From NCBI RefSeq assembly GCF_022458985.1, contig NC_061777.1, forward strand, positions 9,154,668-9,218,667: DNA of 64,000 bases. The letters are read 5' to 3'. The notes beneath the pieces were generated by a model that saw only the letters and a program-made list of their open reading frames with translations, did no database searches and had not been told where the DNA came from. Below are positions 1-14,200 of the stretch, piece after piece (the first letter of the stretch is position 1; every line of letters starts with the position of its first letter). Made by a program: the position numbers and the translations under genes. Source of the DNA: Mugil cephalus. Lineage: Eukaryota > Chordata > Actinopteri > Mugiliformes > Mugilidae.

Positions 1-151
1 CCACTAACAACATCCTGTTACCAGGACACCATAGGACACCTTTAGAAGGCCCATGTCCATCCTCTGATGAGTCACAACTGTTTCGGAGGCACAAGGGAGA
101 CCTACACACAATATTAAGAAGGTGGTCATAATGTTATGCCTGATCTGTGTA
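1..151 (+). mobile_element. Tc1/mariner-derived element, copy A (right end; truncated by window edge)
   Basis: It contains ccactaacaacatcctgtta, gcacaagggagacctacac and the terminal word ggtcataatgttatgcctga followed by tctgtgta. The same layout occurs at 37727-37994 and 45691-45988. It lies in an slc35d2 intron. Confidence 0.8.
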
Positions 152-228
152 TGTTTTTTTGAATTATTTGCCTCCTCAAATATCCTGTGAATCCATTATT
201 CCTCATATTTCCCTCCTTTGTCTCGAAG

Positions 229-2263
229 AGCCTTGGGAAGTACGGCGTCTTATTTTACAACGCACTACTCATCGTCATCCCCACTCTCTTGGCAAGTGCA
301 TTTACTGGAGATCTGCACAAGGTACATGCATCAACTACGACCGTGCATATTCTCTCCTGTTTTATGAGCTCCAAAACTGCGTGTTATATGAGTGTGTGTG
401 TGTGTTTTTATCCACAGGCAGTCACATTTGAAGACTGGATGAAAGTCACTTTTGTTTTTTGTTTCCTTATGTCCTGCTTAATGGGGTATGTCAGCCACAA
501 TCATACTTCCACAGGTCTTACATCACTGCCTCAGCCTGCCTTGTGTTATTTCAGGATTGAGCTCTGTTGTTCTTTTCAGGTTTGTCCTGATGTACTCCAT
601 AGTCCTGTGCAGCTACTACAACTCAGCGCTTACCACCACCGTAGTAGGGGCAATAAAGGTAAGAGCGCTTTGATAATAATGCTATTTGTTTTTTTTTTTG
701 GACTTGCAGTGTCACACATCTGCCAACTTCTAACTAGCGTGTGGATCTGCAGTCTATTTAAATCTGCACCAAAGGCAACAATTACTTCGTCTACATGTCA
801 GTGGCTTAAGTTTTGAAGTTAGGGTTTTGAGTTGCACTGCTACAGATGACATAGAAAAAAAAAAAGAAAAAAAAAACATGCATAATTTATGAGATGGCAC
901 AAACACATTCCGATGAGTTACAACGCCACTTTCTTACTTGGGGCTAGATTTCTGAATGAATTATAGTATTTATGTGTGGTGGAGAACTTTCAGGGAATCT
1001 GAATTAGCTGGAATTAGCTTTTGCACATCGCAAGCTTTTCAAGTCATATAACCAACTATTATTTATTATATTATATACTTATGTTAACAGCAAACACCAT
1101 AATTACAAAAAACACTACATAATTACTGTAAATGATCTACTTGTGGATGTGAAAAATAATTATATATATGATTATACCATTGTCATTACTGTCAAAGTTG
1201 TGATCACATTGCATCTCCCTTACTTTGAAATTCTGACAGCTTTAGTGAAATCTGGCACATACACACCGATCAGCCACAACATTAAAACCACTGTTTTGAG
1301 TATTTCCTGTGACCCTGCTCGGTTTTCTTCGCGCTTCCTGTTTTATTTTGTAAAGTTCTTCCGTGCTGCTTCCTGTCTTGTGTTACTTCCTGTGTTTTAC
1401 GTATATACGGTCCACGTTTTTTTCTCTTTTTACTCTTTGACTGACTGTTGGATTGTTTTCTCCTCGTGTCCTCAGCCCTCATCAGTTCCACCTGTGTCTC
1501 TGCCCACGTGTATCGTAGCCCTGCCTTTCCCTTTGTTCTCTCTTGCGTTATCTGCTATCTTTCCCCTGATCTGCTGTGTGACCCTGTTTGTCTTAGACTC
1601 ATTTGTCTTCGTATTCCTTAGTTTTCGTCTGGGTCCTTAGTTGATGTTGTTTGAATTTGTCTTCTTGAATTACCCCGCCTCTCAGCGCCTTCAGTTTCCT
1701 GTTTTAATGTATTTATGTTTTTATTAAATTCATTTTGTTTCCTACTCCTGGCTCCTCCCTCCGTGTCCTGCATTTGCGTCTGGAAATCTTGACACTGTTT
1801 CTACTGTCTGCTGACTTGTATAAATATTAACACATCCCTCAGAACGTTGCAGTAGCCTACGTCGGCATCTTTGTGGGGGGAGACTACCTGTTCTCTTGGA
1901 CTAACTTCCTAGGGCTCAGTATTTGGTAAGACTTCACGCAGAGAATAATCACCCTACAGTCTGTTAAAGAATAAAATCAGCTGCTGCTGACGAGAGTTTG
2001 GCCAAATAATCAAACATGTGAGGTCACATTCCATTTGTGATACACAGTGACTGGTTACATTTGTAGTTACTATTTTATTACACAGCCTAACTGTTCTTTT
2101 CTTGTGTCTCTTGCTGTGAAGCATGTCAGGGGGATTGTTGTACTCGTATCTCACCTTCAACAGCAACAGCAACTACAAGCCAACTGAGAGCAAAACAGAA
2201 GAAGCGCAAGAGCTGAAGATTCACATCGCAGACGACTCAACAGGGAAGCGCTCTGCCATCTAG
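229..2263 (+). CDS. slc35d2: slc35d2, UDP-sugar/nucleotide-sugar transporter, 3' part (5' end outside window)
   Basis: Five terminal exons: 229-321, 418-485, 580-658, 1843-1925 and 2122-2263 (stop tag 2261-2263). Phases join perfectly and give the last 154 residues. All borders are ag/gt. The product is a multipass Golgi/ER membrane protein of the SLC35D (drug/metabolite transporter) family, which exchanges cytosolic UDP-sugars for luminal nucleotide monophosphate to feed glycosylation. Family landmarks seen are LGKYGVLFYNA, CSYYNSALTTTVVGAIK, VGGDYLFSWTNFLGL and GGLLYSYLTF, followed by a hydrophilic cytosolic tail ending KRSAI. The YGVLFYNA and LCSYYNSALTT stretches favour SLC35D2 over D1, and the neighbours znf367 and habp4 agree. 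D1 is not formally excluded, because the tail is unlike both human tails. The N-terminal transmembrane helices lie left of the window. The intron at 659-1842 is enlarged by repeats. Confidence 0.9.
1263..1293 (+). mobile_element. Tc1/mariner-derived terminal inverted repeat, copy B (solo end)
   Basis: acaccgatcagccacaacat followed by taaaaccactg equals the left terminus of copy E. No other part of the element follows; a pyrimidine-rich repeat begins directly after it. Confidence 0.75.
1300..1800 (+). repeat. T/C-rich teleost retroposon-like repeat in slc35d2 intron
   Basis: A long stretch of cttcctgt and tttcctgtttta words ends in tttattaaattcattttg and cctccgtgtcctgcatttg, like the 3' end of a frequent fish retroposed repeat. 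A long fortuitous open frame runs through it. The class is not assigned. Confidence 0.5.
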
Positions 2264-4522
2264 AAGAAGGACAATATCTTAGCATTCACCACACGGTGAC
2301 ATCGTTCTGCTCCATATTAGAGCGTTCAACTGCTTCGACACTCCTGTTTTTGTGGATGTGAAGTCACCATTAACTGATTTCCTCGGATAGTTAATTGCAC
2401 TTTTATACCACGAAGGAATCGACGAGACGGGCCCCCAAAAGTTCCGGGTCAGGTTCAGTGAATGTTTATTGAAGAGCAACAATGACATAACAGTGTGGAC
2501 AGCCTGTCAGAGAAATCTTTTTTTTGTTTTTTTTTGTTTTAAAAATGTGTAATAAAATGTCTACCAAGCAAGCAGGATCACTCTATACACTCAAATATGA
2601 AAATGGTCGGATGATGTTAGCAGAGGGGAGGACTGAAACTAAAATTAAAACTTCAAAGCTCTCTGTAAATTGTGCACACTCAATATTCTAACGAACACTA
2701 CGCATGTGTGTGTGTGTGTATATATATTAAATGCCATAAATTTTCTCAACACAAAACAGACGAGGGGTTAAAAAAAATAATTAAAAAAGACTCCAAATAC
2801 TACTCTATTATCGGGTACAAAAAATATCTTTTGGTTTTTTGATTATCAACATATTTCTTTTTTTTTGTTGTTTTTGCCTTCCAGTTTCATGGTAAACTTG
2901 GTGAGGGTACTTGGTTGTTCTGATTCAAACACCACAACTAGTGTGACAGCCTTTGAGTTGGCTTTCCCCCAAAACAGCCAGGGGGAAGGTCAGTAATGAG
3001 GGGTTTGTTTTTTTTTTTTTACAGTGTTGAAGATGTAGTGTTGCTTAACAAAAAAAAAAAAAAAAAAAATGGAGAAGAGGGGGAAAAAAAAACACCCAGC
3101 ACTACACAAATCAGTTCACAAAAAATACAGATGCCACTTTTCCTGGACACCTACAATAAATCTTATCTTCAGTGCATTGCAAGCTTAATCCAAGACTTAA
3201 TAGGGGGTGTAAGTGCTTAATCAAAATCAGCAAAACGTGAAAAATGTGACATTTTCTGAATTAATTTGCGATGCTTTTACAAACTTGGGATATATAATTT
3301 TTCCATAACAATATTTCCCTTTTTTTCCCCAGCAGAAGAAAACTAAAATATAAATATCTCATAACTTAAAAACTTTGAAGTGAGATGACTGATTTTGCCA
3401 CACACACTGTGCCATGATGCCGGTCTGCCGTCTTTTAATATAAAAGGTGGCCGACGTCCGCGCATCTCCCGGCTCACTGGAAAACTTTCATCCTACACAC
3501 TTGTAACAAGGTAAACCACAATGAAAATGGAAATATGGCATGTCCTAAAAAATAAAAAGGTAGTCTGGACCTTTAACTATTGTAGAATATGAATTGAATG
3601 AATCAAATCCAGAAGTTGATAGACCCACACCTGTCTGGTGCTATCAGGCGAATCTAGTTACATATACAAACTGAACAAGTGACAAAGATGTAAACGTTTC
3701 TCATCAGAACTCTGGATTAGGCTTGCAATGATCACTTCTCATTCACATATAAAACACAACAGAACAAAAAAAATGACCCATGTCATATGTCAGACTTGTC
3801 CAGCTCCCCTGACGTTTTGTCTCCTCTCATCCGCCTTTGCTCGCCACCTCTTAAATAAACTTTTAAGTTGTACCAGTGAGGCTAAAAACTATTTGAATCT
3901 TTCTCAGTCCGTTTCGACCACTGCCGTTGTCGTCATGAGCGGCGGCGAAGCTGTGCTTATAGTGCCGGAGATGAAACCTGGGAACATGGTGAGAGGCCAT
4001 TCGACGGTTGGAACTCACTTCCTATGTTTGACCACACCCTGTATCATCCTGTCCATCTGAGCTTTATCCATATATACATCAGTCATACACACTCTCTTGT
4101 ACTCACAATGTACTCGTTACCAAAGTGCAAAACAAATTAAAACATAATAGGTATTCTTTCCTTGCCTTTAGAAGACAAGAAGACATTCTTCATATAGTCA
4201 AATCTACATTTATAGCAGCCTAAAGGGATAAAATGGATGCTGAATAAGGTGCTTTAGCTTGTGCCTTCCTGGTGCTGCGTGTTGGGGAGGGAGGGAGGGG
4301 GCGGGGGGTAGATGATTCTGCACATAACACTGATCTGAGGCCAATTTAGCTCCTTCTTGAAGCCTGGTTACACAACTCGATAGAATAAACTAAACTAGCT
4401 GTAGATCTGCGATTACGAACAATATATAGTGACAGCACTAATTACAGGAAGGCGGATTGGGTTTGGAGATATGAGGGGGGGGGGGGAGCGGGTCCAGGAT
4501 CGGGAGGTGGGTTGGGGTATGT
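2264..4522. other. Convergent 3'UTR region between slc35d2 and znf367
   Basis: No coding signal. The left part is the slc35d2 3'UTR. The remainder is AT-rich, with A- and T-homopolymers (about 3050-3069 and 3008-3020), a short TG/TA run near 2706-2729, and G-rich runs at 4286-4310 and 4478-4491. It probably contains the long 3'UTR of znf367. The first clean minus-strand AATAAA found when reading leftwards from znf367 is at 2470-2465, inside the slc35d2 3'UTR. Confidence 0.5.
2551..2556 (+). promoter_or_regulatory. poly(A) signal of slc35d2
   Basis: AATAAA, 288 bases after the slc35d2 stop, following a T-rich stretch. It is the first canonical signal downstream, so it is the likely 3' end of the transcript. 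Confidence 0.6.
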
Positions 4523-6940
<2,418 letters not shown>

Positions 6941-7278
6941 GGTCCCGGGTGTCAAAAAGAAAAATGCCGGTGATAGTCGAAAAAGCAAACAAAAAAAGTA
7001 ATTGCTGTTCTTTTTTTCTTTTTCAATCAATGAAGAAATATTCTAAACAGTTCGCCGTTTCAGTCTGGGGTGAATATTTCCTTCATTTCCAGAGATGAAG
7101 AGAGAAAAAAAGTCGGGTCCGCTTTTCGCTATAAAGTATCCAAAAGTCAGTTGAGGGGCTGGTGGTGGTAAGTTTCCTCCGTGTCGCAGCAGGTCGTCTG
7201 GTCTGAACCGACCTGTGTGCGCCCACAGCAGCGTTGCCCGCGTTGCAAAATCGCGCCTGACCCGGTGCAGGACACCGA

Positions 7279-7496
7279 CCAATCAGCTGCAAGGATCCGA
7301 CACTACGTGTCAGGAGCCGCCAATAGACGCAGGGGCACGGGTCTACCTACCTTCCCCTCAGACCAATGGGCAGCTGTATCTGTGGGAAGGGCTAGACTTT
7401 TTTTGCCCAATGAAATTTAAACACTTGACGCGCGCTCTGGCAAATTGACATCAAGGTTGGCCAATGGAGACGAGAAGATGGCACGACCTGGCCAAT
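7279..7496. promoter_or_regulatory. Array of six CCAAT boxes upstream of znf367
   Basis: CCAAT occurs at 7279-7283, 7320-7324, 7363-7367, 7407-7411, 7461-7465 and 7492-7496, all in the same orientation and spaced 31-54 bp apart. It begins about 340 bp upstream of the znf367 start codon. Multiple CCAAT boxes one third of a hundred bases apart are the classic NF-Y-dependent layout of cell-cycle promoters, which fits znf367. Confidence 0.65.
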
Positions 7497-8019
7497 GACA
7501 GCAAAGAGCGGTTAATTCTACACAGCAGATGGCACTTTCCAGCGCGGGAGAATCTGTTTATGTTATTACATTTTTTTTTTGGTCGTTTTAAAGGGAAAGA
7601 AAACGATAGCTCCGAGGCGCCAAAGTTACGTAATCACGTTAGGGCGGAAACACTCGAACAAAGGGTGTTCTGTGCGAGAGAAACTGGAAAAAGAAACTTA
7701 ATTTTATTTGATTTGCTTTGTGGCAAATTAGTGTAATACACCATGTAACTAAACGCTGTGCAAGTAACAACTAATATATATCATAATATACACAGTAGTG
7801 CTTTATGAGATGTTCCAAAAGAAAAGTCTTTGTCTTTTTGTGCCTGTCCCATGAACTTTATACTGTAAAGTCGCCCTGTCCCATTACTGTCACGCATTGG
7901 CTGTAGGCTCTATACAAGCAGTCAACCCGTATCTTCAGTCACCTAAAAAAGAGAATCTAAATATATCCTACAGCTCTCTAGCGCACCTTTGACACAGTAA
8001 AAAAAGTAAAAAATAAACA

Positions 8020-8051
<32 letters not shown>
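8020..8051. repeat. (ATA)n microsatellite
   Basis: About ten uninterrupted ATA units, followed by an A-run. Confidence 0.9.
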
Positions 8052-8055
<4 letters not shown>

Positions 8056-9429
8056 TACCGCTGTATGTCAGACTGGAAATTAGTCCGCCACTTTATTTTA
8101 CGTTTTGAGAATTTAATGCGAATTCTGTGCACTTATCAGTCCAGCCTGACAAGTTAAACTGACACTTCCCGTTTAACCTGGTCCATAAACTTGTTGTACA
8201 CTCTTGTAGAAATGTAAATTGAGAGAGCTACACGTTAGTCTTATAGTTTCTAATTTTTTTCACCACTAGATGACGCTAAAGTTAATTTATTCGACAAGTG
8301 AGAGGCAGCTCAGGTTTGCAACTTTGAACGACGGTAATTTCATTGCCAGAATACGTGGATACAATTACAATGGTTGTTTTTACACATTTCAGCTGATCAT
8401 TTATCTCATATTGTCCTGTAACTGTGTAAATTTAGTTCAAGTTGTGCCAAAGTTGTCTCAGATAGTGCAAGCAGTGCATAAAGTGCATTAAAATATGACT
8501 ATATTAATGGATTTCCCTAAGATTGTTGCATGACACATAAGGCTGTTTCAGGACTGCGTTAGTAGAAATATTGATTCATGTATGTGGTAAATACTGACTA
8601 ATGTGGGATCGAATGGGGGGATTGGAGGATTTTTCTGTACAAAGAGTATATATATATCAAGTTAAATACAAATAGGAAGAAAATATCAGTAATCAGTTAA
8701 AACAAACATACATGTGGCAACATAGCCTGAGACAAAAATGACCTCACCTACCAAGGACTCCTCCACTGTGCGCAGGTTGCTATCAGCTGGGGTTTGATGT
8801 ACACAACCACTTCTTCCATTTTGCAGCTGTCCTGTTCCCATTTGTCGGGTTGGGGAGATAACCTCAAATACATCAGCATTAAAACAGGTCAGCCAATATG
8901 ACTGTGTCTCTTTTGTCTCCTAAGAGCGTGGTACGTGCATTAACAGCATGAGGAGGAAGCCATCTCTCCTTCTCATGAGATGTAGATGTGTCGTATTGGT
9001 TTTCCCAGTTCGGGTCGGTTCAGAGGAAGGAGCTGGGGTCATAGGCCGTTGGGAAGCAGACAGGAAGAGGACTGATTGCCTTTACGTCATCTGTCTTGGC
9101 TGATTAGTTCATATTTCATAGTCTACAAACCTCCTTTACTTAGGTAAGTTTGATCACTTCCACATTTCTTTTTGCCATAAATCTTTATATAACTCTGGCC
9201 AACTGAGGAGGAATCTGTCTGCAGAACTGTCTGACAGAGAGGGAGTGTTTCCTCAGTTTGAATCAAGTGAGCCAGCTGGGATCCTGTTAGGACTGCAGAC
9301 TATTCCAGACGGGGTAAGGAGAGAGGTTACAAGGGAGCTACTCGAGAATAAACCATCACAAATCAAAGCACAGGAAGGATATACCACGGAGCCATATTCC
9401 TTTTCTTCAGCACTGCCACTGTAGTGAAT

Positions 9430-9900
9430 AATAATAATAGCAATTATCAAAAACTGTGTACAAGTGCACCTTGAAGAATTGATGCTGTCTTGAAGGCAGA
9501 GGTTGGCCACACCAAACATTTGTTTGATTTAGATTTCTCTTCTGTTCATTCACTGCATTTATTAGATGGGTGTACCTGGGTCTCACTGGTTTCTGCCAGT
9601 TCTGAGCTGATGCCACTGCTGGACATCCTCCAGTTCCAAAGGGAAATAAGCTTGATGTGTTTTTCATCTGCTGCACTAAGTTTCCTTGGCCGACCACTGC
9701 GTCTACGTTCCTACAAAATCCCTGACTTTGTGCAAGTGTATTTATAAGGATTGATGCTGGTTTGAAGGCAAAGGGTAGTAACACCAAATATTGATATGAC
9801 TTCGATTTTTCGAAGTCAAAAAAACAGGAAAAAAATATTTATATTTTTGAAAGCATTCTTAGTTTGCAGCATTTTTACCCACACTTGTAAAAAAAAAAAC
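9430..9900 (-). mobile_element. Degraded Tc1-like DNA transposon fragment with an internal duplication
   Basis: The sequence around 9480-9550 (gaagaattgatgctg, aaggcagaggttgg, cacaccaaacatttg) recurs at 9749-9800 (ggattgatgctgg, aaggcaaagggtag, acaccaaatattg). These words belong to the 3' region of a Tc1-like element that is abundant in teleosts. Between them, 9640-9705 reads as antisense remains of the transposase N-terminus, including the word ggccgaccactgcgtctacg. The downstream tail with tttgaaagcattctta also fits. No intact frame remains. Confidence 0.6.
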
Positions 9901-10115
9901 AGGATAAATTTAGGATGCATCTGGCACTTTAATAGAAAACTGGCACACCTCAGGTCTGTTGATAGATATTCACATTTCTGCAACTTTCCTAAGACATGAA
10001 GAGCCACTGTCAGCCACAGGTACCGTAAATTACAAGATAATATTAACATAAACAGCAATTCATCGGTCTGCTGTTGGTAAAATGAGCTTTGTGACTGAAT
10101 TCATGGGCTAACGAC

Positions 10116-10151
10116 TTAGCTTAGCTAGCTGAGACGAGCTAGCTAAGCTAA
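10116..10151. repeat. Perfect hairpin, 15-bp arms and 6-nt loop
   Basis: The left arm ttagcttagctagct (10116-10130) is the exact reverse complement of the right arm agctagctaagctaa (10137-10151). The loop is gagacg. The arms are built from overlapping AGCT/TAGC words, so the structure may come from a simple-sequence palindrome rather than a gene. Confidence 0.85.
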
Positions 10152-11294
10152 CTGTTACGGAAACAAGGACGACACAGACCACTAAACTAGGCTGCCATTG
10201 AACTTTTAAATTGTATTAATTGAACTTATTTTAGCTGTATGATAGCACCAATTTAGCTTGGCTGTAAATATATATAACGTTATGTTTGTAAAACAGAAAT
10301 AATTAATTAAGTCCTAACCGTTATGGCTAACTACCCCTCAGTTAAACTAACATTAAACTCGTTAGAAAGTTTAATGTAAAAAAAACATATATACATGTAA
10401 AAAAAAAATAATAATAATAATAATCTGATAATATTTAAAGTTCAGGGACATATTTGAGATATATTTTCACCTTTTAAGGTTTGCATTCTTTATTAAGCAG
10501 CAGCTACTTTGAAACGTAATGGCTAGGCTAACATTTCGAGGTTTAAATTAGCATTGACTTAGAAATTACTTGGTAACAGTAGCTTAGTTGCACATACAAG
10601 ACAAAGTAAAAAGAAAGATAAAATGAGAATAAAATAGACATGGAATATAAGTATATATAGCTAAATATCCTCTAGTCAAACAAAAAAACAGAAAATAATG
10701 TAAGCAAAAAAAAAAAATATATATATATACATAATTATCTTATGAACAAATATACTAAAACAGGGAGCTAAACTAGTGTCCAAGGTGATGCTGTCATAAA
10801 TTGACAGGTTTATCCTTTGAGTTTTTTATATTTAATTTTCAAATTTTCTTTTTACGTGATACATTTCCCCTTTCCTTCAGTCCCTATTGCCATTTTGAGT
10901 GGCACAATGTGACTAAGCAATAGCTTAATCCACCACCATCACCACCACCACCAGCAGGCTAGCAGCAGCTCTCTTTCACCATATCTGACAGGGTCCATGT
11001 GCCAAGCCTTTGCAATGAATATTGATTAGTGATGAGCACAGAGGCGTGGTGTCGCTGCTCTCCACACCTGCAAACATTTAAAAGTGGCGACAAACTGCAG
11101 TGTGCGTTTTGTTGGATGTTCACCGGGGCTTTAGGATATCACCCGCAGCTATTTTTCTCTTGTAGCTGTCGCGGAACACGGTGCTGTTTTGGTTTTTATG
11201 TCTTTGCTGTTTGTTAATTTTTAATATTGTGTGGAAGGAGCCAGCATTTTAACTTTTTATTTTTATTTTATTTTTTTATCACTCACAGGCTAAA

Positions 11295-14200
11295 ATGTTG
11301 CCGGACGCATACGGGTGCGTTGTGGCAAACCGGTTCGGGGATCTCCTGGATGACGAAGCGGATCCTTTCGACCTGATCGGCGAGGTGCAAATGGAGAAGG
11401 AGAAAAAGAAGAAGAAGAAGGACGAGGAGGACAAGAAAGCCAAGCAGAAAAAACCTGGACAGAAGGAATCCCAGAAGGACAGGCGCGTCCGAGCCGGGTG
11501 TGATGGGCAAGACCCGTTTCCAGGTGAGATAAAAGCTTGTCTGCGTTACTACTGACGCGTTTCTAGCGGCTGCTGATATTTTCTAGACTCTCTACTCCAG
11601 CCAAGATTGACCCGTGTGTCTAGGCTTTGTCAGCTGCTAATGATGCAAAGTCAGCGAGGCTGCAGGGGCACATGTGCATGCTGTCAGTGTGGGGTTTCCG
11701 GGGCAGCTTTTGTTGCCCCGCTGTTCTGTGTGGGGTTTAACTGGATGCATATTACACTTCACTGGTTTTGTAGCGCACACACACACAAAACTGCATTTAA
11801 ATCGATGGATGGCTTCACGAATGGCCCAACCTGCCTACCTCTTATATTCTGAAGCTGTCATCTTATCTTATCAGATTCTACATGTTTGCTTTAGTCAGAT
11901 GTATGTGTCCATGACAGATGTTTGTTTATCTCGTTTCTCCTACTCGTCTTTCTCTTTTCTGTCTCCTCTGCCCAGTTGGCTTTAGGCAGATGAGTCCCTC
12001 CATATGAGCTGGGTTCTGCTAAAGGTTTCTTCCTGTTAAAACGGAGTTTTCCTTTCCTTGCCACCATCTTTGGATGTTTCAGGCTGGATTTTGTAAAGCA
12101 TCTCGAGACAATTTGTTTTGTTATTGATGCTATATAAATAAAATTGAGTCTGGAAATAAAACAGAAACATTTTTATTTTTTTAGATTGAAAGTCAGCAAC
12201 ATTTGATAGTGTTGTGAGTGTTTATGATCTTATACCCAAGTATATAAAGATGCACTTTATGTTGACTGTTGATGTGATGTCTTTTTTATTGAGTTGCCTG
12301 GCCAAAAATACAAGTATGTGTTTGTATTTTGCAAAGAAACTGGCACAAACCTAAAATCTTAATCCTATAGGAAATTCTTGTGGTGGTTGATGCTAACAAA
12401 AACCTTTATAAAATATAAGATGTATGCAAAATGGATGTAATATTATGGTGTTAAAGCTAACTGAACCAGTGTCTGATGGACTAGTTGACGATGCACATGG
12501 TACCTGGTTTTAGCAGAATAGTGCACCAGGTATTGTACTACTTGTGAACAAATCACAGTGGTCTTTCAGATTGATATTGTCAAATGACACTACTTCACTT
12601 TGTGCACACAGTCCGTAAGCAGCAGCAGCCACAGCAGCAGCAGCATGCACGCTCTACATCAGTGACCGAGAGCAGAGAAGACAGAGAAGAGGCCCAGAGG
12701 GGCATGAAAAGACCTTCTGCTGTGCAGCGTAGGGTCGTCCGAGAGGAGAACCCGCCAGAGTTTTCTGTCCCCAAGTATGTATACCTTTATATATTTTTTT
12801 TTTCAGCACAAATGTACAGTAAATGTTGATGATGTAATGTCACTTGTCTATAACAACACTCCCACTGGTGAGGTTTGACATATATAGAGACTGAGTCTTG
12901 ATCTCATTGGTTGCCAGGCCTTATTATGATGCAGACACGGAGTCCAGGGGCAGAGGTGGGTTCAGAGGTAGGAGAGGGTTAAGAGGTGGAGGATATACAA
13001 GAAACCAGGACAACTTCAACCTGAGGGGCAAAAGGGAATATGATCGACACAATGGAACGTAAGCCTTTTTTCTCCTGTAACCGTCTTAATAAAAAAACAT
13101 AATATATACCGATGGTTATAATAAATCCTCAATCATTTAAAATATAATTGTTATAGAGGCATCTCTCCTGAGGAAAAGAGAGGAGGCAGAGGACCTTGGA
13201 ACTGGGGCTGTGTTGACGAAGCTTCCAGGTACGTCACCCTTCATTAATATGGATATGAAAACTTTGTAACATTAGTACAACAGTGACGTGTTACTGTTTG
13301 TCTCTGTCTTTGTAAAGTGAATTGATGGAGGTCAAAACTGATACTCCAGTCAAATCTGAGGAGCCCCAAGGACCTGCAGAGGAAGAGGGTCTGAAGGGGT
13401 GAGTGATTTTAAATATTTAAGATGATATCAGAGCCAAATATGGTTCAGCTGAGACTGACAGTTCTCACGCAAAGAAGAATTGTGTTTCATCCATGAACTG
13501 AAAAGGGAATGAAATTCACTATACATTTAATGCATCTGAACAATATGCCAGTGAGAGGTGTTTTCTGCTGACTTTATTTCATCATCAGTAGGAAACGTAG
13601 AACGTGTTCTGACAGACATAGCTCTTACTATTATTAATTATAGAGAAGGAGATGAGGAGGATGCAGAGATGGTGGTCCAGGTTGCCGTGGAGATGACCCT
13701 GGATGAGTGGAAAGCCCTGCAGGAGACGAGTCGTCCCAAAGCAGAGTTCAACATCCGCAAAGGAGAGGAAAAGATTCCCTCCAAAGCCAAGGTCATCCAC
13801 CAGTCAAAGCGTGTGGAGGTGAGAATGGAAAGAACATGATCCAGGTTGTTGGTGAGTGGAGCCCAGGTTGGAGATTTCTTCTGGCTGTATTATGTGGTAC
13901 TGCCAAGAAGAACAGTGTAAAACGTAATGCAAGGAAAAGCATCGGGATGGGTTGTGAAAGTGATTAAGCAGTATCACTTGCCCTACACAAACTGCCACTA
14001 AGATACCTGGAAAAAAGTTATGATTTCAATTGTCCAAGTATGTTTTGGGCTCTGTATTATACTTTCTTAGCACTTGCTTCTCATGATCAGACAATCAAGG
14101 GAACCATGGAGGATATAGAGGACGAAGGGAACTTCCTTCGCAAGTCTGTGAATGATATCACCTCCCTCTTGGACATCAACTTTGGGAGCCTTGGACGTCC

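Larger units (their letters stand above)
7500..11294. other. Intergenic region between znf367 and habp4 (divergent)
   Basis: No convincing coding exon. Contents are an ATA microsatellite at 8020-8051, a Tc1-like remnant around 9430-9900, a perfect 15-bp-arm hairpin at 10116-10151, TAA and TA microsatellites near 10403-10425 and 10717-10729, and a short CCA run near 10932-10954. The last 40 bases before the habp4 start end in a T-rich tract plus cag, so a non-coding first exon of habp4 may lie upstream, near 11000-11220. Confidence 0.5.

Noticed and set aside
187-816. 209-codon frame over slc35d2 exons
   Set aside because: It reads through the introns between the first three exons. Only 229-321, 418-485 and 580-658 are coding, and the spliced chain is not one continuous frame.
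1143-1640. 165-codon frame in the slc35d2 intron
   Set aside because: It lies in a T/C-rich interspersed repeat; the hydrophobic product reflects base composition.
8748-8819. Small minus-strand frame (MEEVVVYIKPQLIATC) with a nearby gtaggtgag donor-like word
   Set aside because: Only 23 codons, no recognised homology, and the stop overlaps the putative donor. Not enough to call an exon.
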